Below, piece by piece: positions 1-4,386 of a DNA stretch of 5,899 nucleotides (its first letter is position 1; every line of letters begins with the position of its first letter). The stretch comes from Methanobacteriota archaeon. GTDB taxonomy: Archaea > Thermoplasmatota > Poseidoniia > MGIII > CG-Epi1. The DNA lies in contig PSPB01000053.1 in NCBI GenBank assembly GCA_003193815.1, positions 1-5,899 on the forward strand. Direction: 5' to 3'. The notes below the pieces were generated by a model, which searched no databases, had not been told where the DNA came from, and worked only from the letters and a program-made list of their open reading frames with translations. A program made the position numbers and the translations under genes.

Positions 1-443
1 TGGCGCGCTGGCTCACGGCCGAAGTGAAGCTTTTCGAGCTGAAGCGCGGCCGGAAGATGACGATTCTTTCAGCCTCGACGCTGATGGCCAACATCATGAA
101 CGGCCGGCGCTACATGCCGTTCTGGGTCCAGCTGCTGATTGGCGGCGTCGACACGGCCGGCGGCCATGTCTACTCGCTGGACGCGGCGGGCGGCTCGATT
201 CCAGATACGTTTACCACCACCGGTTCCGGCTCGCCCTTTGTTTATGGCGTGCTCGAGGACCACTTCCGTGAGGGTCTTAGCGTCGCCGAAGGCAGGGAGC
301 TCGCCATCCGGGCACTGACCGTGGCGATGAAGCGCGACTCGGCATCGGGCGACGGCATCTCGCTTTGCACAATCGATTCAAGCGGCTACACCGCGATGGA
401 CGCGGCAGCCGTCATGAAAATTCAGGCTAAGCTGGCTGCCTGA
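1..443 (+). CDS. psmB: Archaeal 20S proteasome beta subunit, C-terminal part (5' end outside window)
   Basis: This is the catalytic beta subunit of the 20S proteasome, the N-terminal-nucleophile protease that degrades unfolded or tagged proteins in the archaeal cytoplasm. The reading frame is open from base 3 and runs 146 residues to TGA at 441-443. The upstream residues ARWLTAEV continue the family alignment, so the GTG at 24 is an internal valine codon and not the start. Numbering from that GTG, visible family signatures are the block QLLIGGVD (36-43), YSLD (50-53), TGSGS (66-70, whose Ser68 corresponds to the conserved Ser129 of the Thermoplasma enzyme) and RDSASGD (104-110, with the conserved Asp105/Ser108 pair near the active site). 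The propeptide, catalytic Thr1, Asp17 and Lys33 are off the left edge, so activity cannot be judged directly. It lies 33 bases upstream of fttA on the same strand, an arrangement I recall from other euryarchaea. Identification is firm. Confidence 0.95.
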   Translation, partial: ARWLTAEVKLFELKRGRKMTILSASTLMANIMNGRRYMPFWVQLLIGGVDTAGGHVYSLDAAGGSIPDTFTTTGSGSPFVYGVLEDHFREGLSVAEGRELAIRALTVAMKRDSASGDGISLCTIDSSGYTAMDAAAVMKIQAKLAA

Positions 444-450
444 GGCAGCC
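434..450 (+). repeat. Perfect inverted repeat with the psmB stop codon as loop
   Basis: GGCTGCC at 434-440 and GGCAGCC at 444-450 are exact reverse complements separated only by TGA at 441-443, the psmB stop codon. RNA could form a 7-bp, GC-rich stem with a three-base loop. No T-run follows (the next bases are TTCACACACG), so it does not resemble a U-tract terminator. It could be an mRNA processing or stability element between psmB and fttA, or chance. The structure is seen; the role is inferred. Confidence 0.5.
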
Positions 451-476
451 TTCACACACGCTGGAAACAGGTCTCT

Positions 477-2399
477 ATGGCTGTAGAGAACATCATCAAA
501 GAGGTTCGCGAAGCCGCGCAGAGTGTCATATCTGACACCGTCGAGTTCACCGACGTGCGCGTAGAGGGCTCCAGTGTGGTGCTCTATACCCGAGATATGG
601 ATGCCTTTGCCGGCAGCAACGATATCGTGCGCAAGCTGGCGCAGAAAGTGCGCAAGCGCATCATCATCCGGGCCGACCCGGCGGTGCGGCTGCCGACCAA
701 GGAGGCGGAGGAAAAACTGGGTGAAATAATCCCTGCCGAGGCGGAGGTGAGCAGCATCCGCTTCGACGAGATTAATGGTGACGTCTACATCGAGGCAGTC
801 AACCCCGGTCGCGCCATCGGCAAGTTTGGCGCGGTGCTCAACGACGTGCGACGCGGCATCGGCTGGAACCCGATAGTCATCCGCGACGCGCCGATGGAAT
901 CAACCACGCTACGTGAAATCCGCAATTACATCCTCGAGCCGAAGGTGGCACAGAAGCGTAAGGACTTCATGAAGCGCGTTGGTCGCAAGGTTTTCCGCGA
1001 CACCATCGATGGCGAGCAGTTCGTGCGCATCACCGCGCTGGGCGGCTACCGCGAAGTGGGGCGCTCCTGCCACCTGCTGATGACCAAGGACAGCAAGGTG
1101 CTGATTGACTGCGGCTTCAACCCCGGTAACGACAAGGAGCCGAGCCCGTTCCTGAACGCCCCGGAGGTGACGCCGCTGGAGGGACTCGACGCGGTGGTGC
1201 TGACGCACGCGCATCTAGACCACTCGGCGCTGTTGCCGATGCTCTTTGTCTACGGCTTCGACGGGCCAGTCTACTGCACCCCGCCTACACGCGATCTGGC
1301 GGCGCTGTTGCAGACCGACTACATCAAGATCCAGAACGCTGAAGGCAAGAAAGTGCCCTACGGCAGCGAGCATATCCGGCACCAGGTGCGCAACTGCATC
1401 CCGCTCAATTTCGGCGACACGACCGACATTGCCCCCGACCTGAAACTGACGTTCCATAACTCGGGCCATATCCTCGGCTCGGCGAGCGCCCACTTCCACG
1501 TCGGCGATGGCCAGCACAACATCGTATTCTCGGGCGACATAAAGTTCGAGAACACCTGGCTTTTCGACCGGGCTGTCAACCGTTTCCCGCGCATGGAGGC
1601 ACTGGTGCTGGAGGCGACCTACGGCGGTTTCAAGGACTTCCAGCCGTCGCGCGAGGAGGGGATGCGCAAGCTGACCGAGATTATCAACCGCACCGTCGAG
1701 CGGCGCGGTAAAATCCTGATTCCAGTCTTCGCCGTCGGCCGTTCGCAGGAGGTGATGCTGGTCCTCGAAAAGGCGCATCGCGAAGGCATGCTGCAGGATA
1801 TGGATGTGTTCCTGGACGGGATGATATGGGAGGCGACCGCGCTCCATGCGGCCTACCCGGAATACCTGAACAATAATCTGCGCAACAAGATTTACCAGAA
1901 TCGCGGCAACCCTTTCCGTGACGACATGTTCCAGAAGGTGGACTCGGTCGACATGCGGCAGGAAATCTGCTCGCGCGACGAGCCCGCCATCGTGCTCGCC
2001 ACTTCCGGCATGGTCAACGGCGGGCCGGTGATGGAATACTTGCGCCAATGGGCGCCCGACCGGAACAACAGCATGGTCTTCGTCGGCTATCAGGCCTCGG
2101 GCACGCTGGGCCAGCGCATCCAGCAAGGAGCCCGCGAAATCAGCCTGCACGACCGCGACAACGGCGGAATGGTATCGGTACCGGTCAACATGAACATCGA
2201 GACTTGCGAAGGTTTTTCAGGGCACAGTGACAAGCGGCAGCTGATGCGCTACGTGCGCACAATCCGCCCGCGTCCCAAGCTGGTGCTGCTCAACCACGGC
2301 GACCCGCAGAAGTGCGACCAGTTTGCGACCGACATCCGGCGCAAGGCGCGGCTGAAGGTCGAATCACCGCACAATCTGGAGACCATCCGGCTTATATAG
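477..2399 (+). CDS. fttA: FttA / aCPSF1: KH-MBL-beta-CASP ribonuclease, archaeal transcription termination factor
   Basis: This archaeal CPSF73 homologue cleaves nascent RNA, preferably at U-rich sites, and drives transcription termination and 3'-end formation with RNA polymerase. The 640-residue product is full length for the family. An N-terminal KH region covers about 1-180, with a GxxG loop GKFG at 115-118. The metallo-beta-lactamase core begins near 185 (TALGGYREVGRS) and has motif 2 HAHLDH (His244, His246, Asp248, His249), motif 3 GHILG (His331) and motif 4 SGD (Asp354). Beta-CASP motif A is Glu379 in LEATYGG, motif B is GHSD (His583) and motif C is NHGD (His607). All predicted Zn ligands and catalytic residues are present, so the enzyme should be active. 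The tail ending ETIRLI matches the conserved C-terminus linked to homodimerisation. The ATG at 477 fits the family N-terminus; only a weak AGGT (469-472) precedes it, suggesting coupling to psmB. The Ala at 380, where a Ser is common (ESTYG), is a minor variation. Confidence 0.97.
   Translation: MAVENIIKEVREAAQSVISDTVEFTDVRVEGSSVVLYTRDMDAFAGSNDIVRKLAQKVRKRIIIRADPAVRLPTKEAEEKLGEIIPAEAEVSSIRFDEINGDVYIEAVNPGRAIGKFGAVLNDVRRGIGWNPIVIRDAPMESTTLREIRNYILEPKVAQKRKDFMKRVGRKVFRDTIDGEQFVRITALGGYREVGRSCHLLMTKDSKVLIDCGFNPGNDKEPSPFLNAPEVTPLEGLDAVVLTHAHLDHSALLPMLFVYGFDGPVYCTPPTRDLAALLQTDYIKIQNAEGKKVPYGSEHIRHQVRNCIPLNFGDTTDIAPDLKLTFHNSGHILGSASAHFHVGDGQHNIVFSGDIKFENTWLFDRAVNRFPRMEALVLEATYGGFKDFQPSREEGMRKLTEIINRTVERRGKILIPVFAVGRSQEVMLVLEKAHREGMLQDMDVFLDGMIWEATALHAAYPEYLNNNLRNKIYQNRGNPFRDDMFQKVDSVDMRQEICSRDEPAIVLATSGMVNGGPVMEYLRQWAPDRNNSMVFVGYQASGTLGQRIQQGAREISLHDRDNGGMVSVPVNMNIETCEGFSGHSDKRQLMRYVRTIRPRPKLVLLNHGDPQKCDQFATDIRRKARLKVESPHNLETIRLI
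2391..2398 (+). promoter_or_regulatory. TATA-box-like octamer at the fttA 3' end
   Basis: CTTATATA at 2391-2398 resembles the archaeal TATA consensus and stands out in a GC-rich region. It encodes the last two fttA codons and most of the TAG stop. A start site 22-27 bases downstream would lie inside the following small gene (start at 2402), so the box is too close to serve as that gene's ordinary promoter. It could start a transcript toward tRNA-Cys, or be incidental. Confidence 0.2.
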
Positions 2400-2401
2400 A
2401 G

Positions 2402-2626
2402 ATGGACGAGGAACGAATCCTGCAGGCAATCGCAGAACTCGAGAAATGGGAAGCGCGTCGTGAGCGAGTCAGCGCCCGCATCGAGCAGGGTGACGGCGAC
2501 GCCTCGGAGCTGGACCGCATCGAGGAACAGGTCGCCCACTACGAACGGCTGCTGGCCGATATGAAGCGCGAAAGCCTCGGCAGCAGTGACGTCTCGCGCA
2601 CGATTGCGCGAACCGGAAATCCTTAA
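2402..2626 (+). CDS. Small charged helical-hairpin protein, function unknown
   Basis: I do not recognise this 74-residue protein. Residues 1-28 and about 36-58 are rich in Glu, Arg, Ala and Leu with hydrophobic residues spaced as in amphipathic helices (Ile6, Ile10, Leu13, Trp16; then Leu37, Ile40, Val44, Tyr47, Leu50, Leu51). They are joined by a Gly/Asp turn (GDGDAS, 30-35), giving a predicted antiparallel coiled-coil hairpin. The tail (59-74) is Ser/Arg/Gly-rich and probably flexible. There is no signal peptide, membrane segment or Cys/His metal site. The ATG at 2402 lies two bases after the fttA stop, so translation is probably coupled. A GGAG at 2378-2381 is about 20 bases upstream, too far for a normal ribosome site. 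The frame is open further back to an ATG at 2312, but that extension only shadows fttA coding sequence. Context suggests a partner of FttA or another RNA-linked role; this is inference. That it is a real gene is likely from its tight operon spacing and coherent helical pattern. Confidence 0.68.
   Translation: MDEERILQAIAELEKWEARRERVSARIEQGDGDASELDRIEEQVAHYERLLADMKRESLGSSDVSRTIARTGNP
2594..2611 (+). repeat. Perfect 7-bp inverted repeat in the 3' end of the small gene
   Basis: TCGCGCA at 2594-2600 and TGCGCGA at 2605-2611 are exact reverse complements around the four-base loop CGAT. The palindrome lies inside the coding sequence of the small protein (codons for its Ser/Arg tail), about 41-58 bases upstream of the mature tRNA-Cys. 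No T-run follows, so it is not a canonical terminator. It might be an RNA hairpin affecting processing between the mRNA and the tRNA, or an operator; GC-rich sequence also produces such repeats by chance. Confidence 0.4.
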
Positions 2627-2628
2627 AC
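2621..2628 (+). promoter_or_regulatory. Possible TATA element for tRNA-Cys
   Basis: CCTTAAAC at 2621-2628 is preceded by a purine-rich GGAAAT (2614-2619, BRE-like). Its centre is about 27 bases before the first base of the mature tRNA, close to the spacing expected for an archaeal TATA box with a start site just upstream of the tRNA. It overlaps the TAA stop (2624-2626) of the small gene. The match to consensus is only moderate; tRNA-Cys may instead be cut from the operon transcript. Confidence 0.3.
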
Positions 2629-2651
2629 GCCTCGGCAAGTGGCACGACCGT

Positions 2652-2726
2652 GGTGAGGTGGCAGAGAGGCTATGCACGCGACTGCAGATCGCGACCACGT
2701 CGGTTCAAATCCGGCCCTCACCACCA
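2652..2726 (+). tRNA. tRNA-Cys (anticodon GCA), CCA end encoded, discriminator A73
   Basis: The sequence folds as a complete cloverleaf with no intron. The acceptor stem GGTGAGG (2652-2658) pairs perfectly with CCTCACC (2716-2722). The D-arm has the short GCA/TGC stem (2661-2663 with 2673-2675) and GG at 2668-2669. The anticodon stem CGCGA/TCGCG (2677-2681 with 2689-2693) encloses the loop CTGCAGA, giving anticodon GCA at 2684-2686 with U33 and G37, which reads UGC and UGU. The variable loop is five bases (2694-2698). The T-arm GTCGG/CCGGC contains one T-G pair and the loop TTCAAAT (2704-2710). The discriminator base is A2723 and CCA follows at 2724-2726. Cysteine tRNAs nearly always carry U73, a main identity base, so A73 is odd. 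The gene follows the small gene by 25 bases and abuts the stop of the convergent recJ. Confidence 0.95.
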
Positions 2727-2727
2727 T

Positions 2728-4386
2728 CTATTCTGAAGGCTTGAGGTCCTGCAGCAGCAGTTGCAGTTGCTCGCGCCCCTTGTAGCGGTTGCGCTCGAGC
2801 CTGAACGCGATGTCGACCCGGTCGCCCGGCAGCAGCGTCTCGGCGCGTTCGCCCATGCCCCAGCCGATGGTGTCGGGGCAGCGTGCCAGCGAGAGCCGCA
2901 AGTGGTCGCTGTCGCGCCCCATTGTGCGGACCGACTGCACTTCCTGCCCCAGCAGCGCGAAGGTCGGCGCCAGGTTGCCCTGCCCGAAGGGCGCCAGCCG
3001 CTCCAGCTGCGCCATGAATTGCAGGTCGAGCCGGCCTGCCTCGAGCGGGGCGGCAATCTCGAGCAGCGGCTGCCGCATCTCGTCGGTCAGTCGCTCGCTC
3101 GCGTCGGCCACCAGCGCTGCGCGCAACGGTTCGAGATTGGCGGCCGGCAGGTGGCAGCCGGCCGCCATGGCGTGACCGCCGCCGCCGTCGAGCAGCGCCT
3201 TGTGGCGGTCGAACGCGGCGCTCAGGTCGTAGCCCGGAATCGAGCGCGCCGAGCCGCCCGCCGCGTCACCGTCGATGCGCAGCACCAGCGTCGGGCGGTG
3301 AAAGCGGCGCATGATGTGCGCCGCGACCAGCCCCATCACGCCGGCGTGCATCTCGGGATGCCAGACGACGATGAAATCATACCCCGCTTGCGCCTCGGCC
3401 AGGTCGAGTGCCAGCTCTTCGCAACGTACGGTCTCCGCCTGCCGTTTGGCGTTGAGCCCGGTGAGCTTCTCCGCCAGCGGCCGCGCCGCTGCCAGGTCGG
3501 GTGCCAGCAGCAGCTCGAGTGCGATGTCGGCGCCCTCCATGCGTCCGGCGGCGTTGATGCGCGGCGCCAGCTTGAAGCCGATGTCGGCCGGGTCAAGCTC
3601 GCGCTTGGCGCGCGCCTGCTCGATGAGCGCCTGGATTCCGGCGCGCTTGGTAGCCGCGACACGCGAAAGCCCGTGCGCCACCAGCGCGCGGTTCTCGTCG
3701 ACGAGCGGCACCATGTCGGCTACGGTTCCGAGCGTCACCAGATCGAGCGCCTCGGCCAGGAATGCGTCCGCATCGCCTGCAGGCAGGATACGCGGCGCGA
3801 GTGCACAGCAGAGCTTGTAGGCGACGCCGACGCCCGCGATGGCGCGGAACGGGTATTCGTTATCCTTGCGGTTGGGGTTGACGACCGCGGCTGCCGGGGG
3901 CAGCTCGCCCTCCTGCTTGTGGTGGTCGGTAATCACGATCTCCATTCCCAGAGCATTGGCTTTCGCGACCGCCGCATTGGCGCTGATGCCGTTGTCGACC
4001 GTCACGATGAGCCGGCTGCCGCGCGCATGCACTTTCTCGACGCCCGCCTCGGTCAGCCCGTAGCCGTCGTCGATGCGATGCGGCACATGGTAGTCGACCT
4101 GCATCCCCGCCTGTTTCAGCAGGCTGTAGAGCAGCACGGTCGACGTCACGCCGTCGCAGTCGTAGTCGCCGAAGACGGTAACGGGTTGTTGCCAGGTCCG
4201 CGCCCACTCCAGCTTGGCGACCGCCTTCTCCATGTCGGGCAGCCCGAACGGGTCATGCAGCTGGTCGAGCGATGGATGCAGGAACGCGTCGCGTTCCGCT
4301 CCCGCCAGGCCACGTTGCGCCAGCAGCAGTTCGACAATATCGGTCGGCGTCTCTTCGCTCAGGAAGTGCCACTGCGGTCGCAGCAC
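2728..4386 (-). CDS. recJ: RecJ-type single-stranded-DNA-specific 5'-3' exonuclease (DHH/DHHA1/OB)
   Basis: RecJ degrades single-stranded DNA 5' to 3' in recombination and repair, using two divalent metals. The 552-residue product follows the bacterial RecJ plan and length. The N-terminal segment has the Trp6 and LLAQRG block (21-26). The DHH domain has GDYDCDG (73-79; Asp74, Asp76, Asp78), VDNG (Asp131), TDHH (Asp154, His155, His156) and TVADMVPL (Asp224). APRINAAGRM (274-283) follows. The DHHA1 domain has HAGVMGLVA (347-355), SARSIPGYDL (379-388) and GGGGHAMAAG (401-410). The C-terminal OB-fold part (about 440-552) starts near PFGQGN (466-471). Every core metal-binding motif is intact, so an active enzyme is expected. 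The start is GTG at 4386-4384, directly after the argS stop, chosen because it gives the family N-terminus and has a GGAG six bases upstream; the next Met is residue 52. It is co-transcribed with argS and ends in TAG one base from tRNA-Cys. Archaeal RecJ/GAN proteins usually look different, so transfer from bacteria is plausible. Confidence 0.95.
   Translation of the reverse strand: MLRPQWHFLSEETPTDIVELLLAQRGLAGAERDAFLHPSLDQLHDPFGLPDMEKAVAKLEWARTWQQPVTVFGDYDCDGVTSTVLLYSLLKQAGMQVDYHVPHRIDDGYGLTEAGVEKVHARGSRLIVTVDNGISANAAVAKANALGMEIVITDHHKQEGELPPAAAVVNPNRKDNEYPFRAIAGVGVAYKLCCALAPRILPAGDADAFLAEALDLVTLGTVADMVPLVDENRALVAHGLSRVAATKRAGIQALIEQARAKRELDPADIGFKLAPRINAAGRMEGADIALELLLAPDLAAARPLAEKLTGLNAKRQAETVRCEELALDLAEAQAGYDFIVVWHPEMHAGVMGLVAAHIMRRFHRPTLVLRIDGDAAGGSARSIPGYDLSAAFDRHKALLDGGGGHAMAAGCHLPAANLEPLRAALVADASERLTDEMRQPLLEIAAPLEAGRLDLQFMAQLERLAPFGQGNLAPTFALLGQEVQSVRTMGRDSDHLRLSLARCPDTIGWGMGERAETLLPGDRVDIAFRLERNRYKGREQLQLLLQDLKPSE

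Noticed and set aside
24..26. GTG as the start of a short 139-residue protein
   Set aside because: The frame stays open to the left edge and the preceding residues fit the proteasome beta alignment, so the gene is truncated by the window.
909..2150. Long open frames on the - strand opposite fttA (101 and 311 residues)
   Set aside because: They are antisense to a gene with intact catalytic motifs, have low-complexity His/Arg/Val-rich products with no recognisable domain, and arise from GC-rich codon bias.
2312..2401. Upstream ATG extending the small protein by 30 residues
   Set aside because: The extension overlaps the conserved fttA C-terminus out of frame and lacks the helical pattern; the ATG at 2402 fits the operon spacing.
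2249..2698. 149-residue - strand frame spanning the fttA end, the small gene and tRNA-Cys
   Set aside because: It runs antisense through three better-supported genes and into the tRNA; no ribosome site or family resemblance was seen.
2652..2726. Reading the tRNA as alanine-specific because of the letters GCA
   Set aside because: GCA here is the anticodon in the 7-base loop, reading Cys codons; GCA as a codon is Ala. The short D-stem also matches tRNA-Cys.
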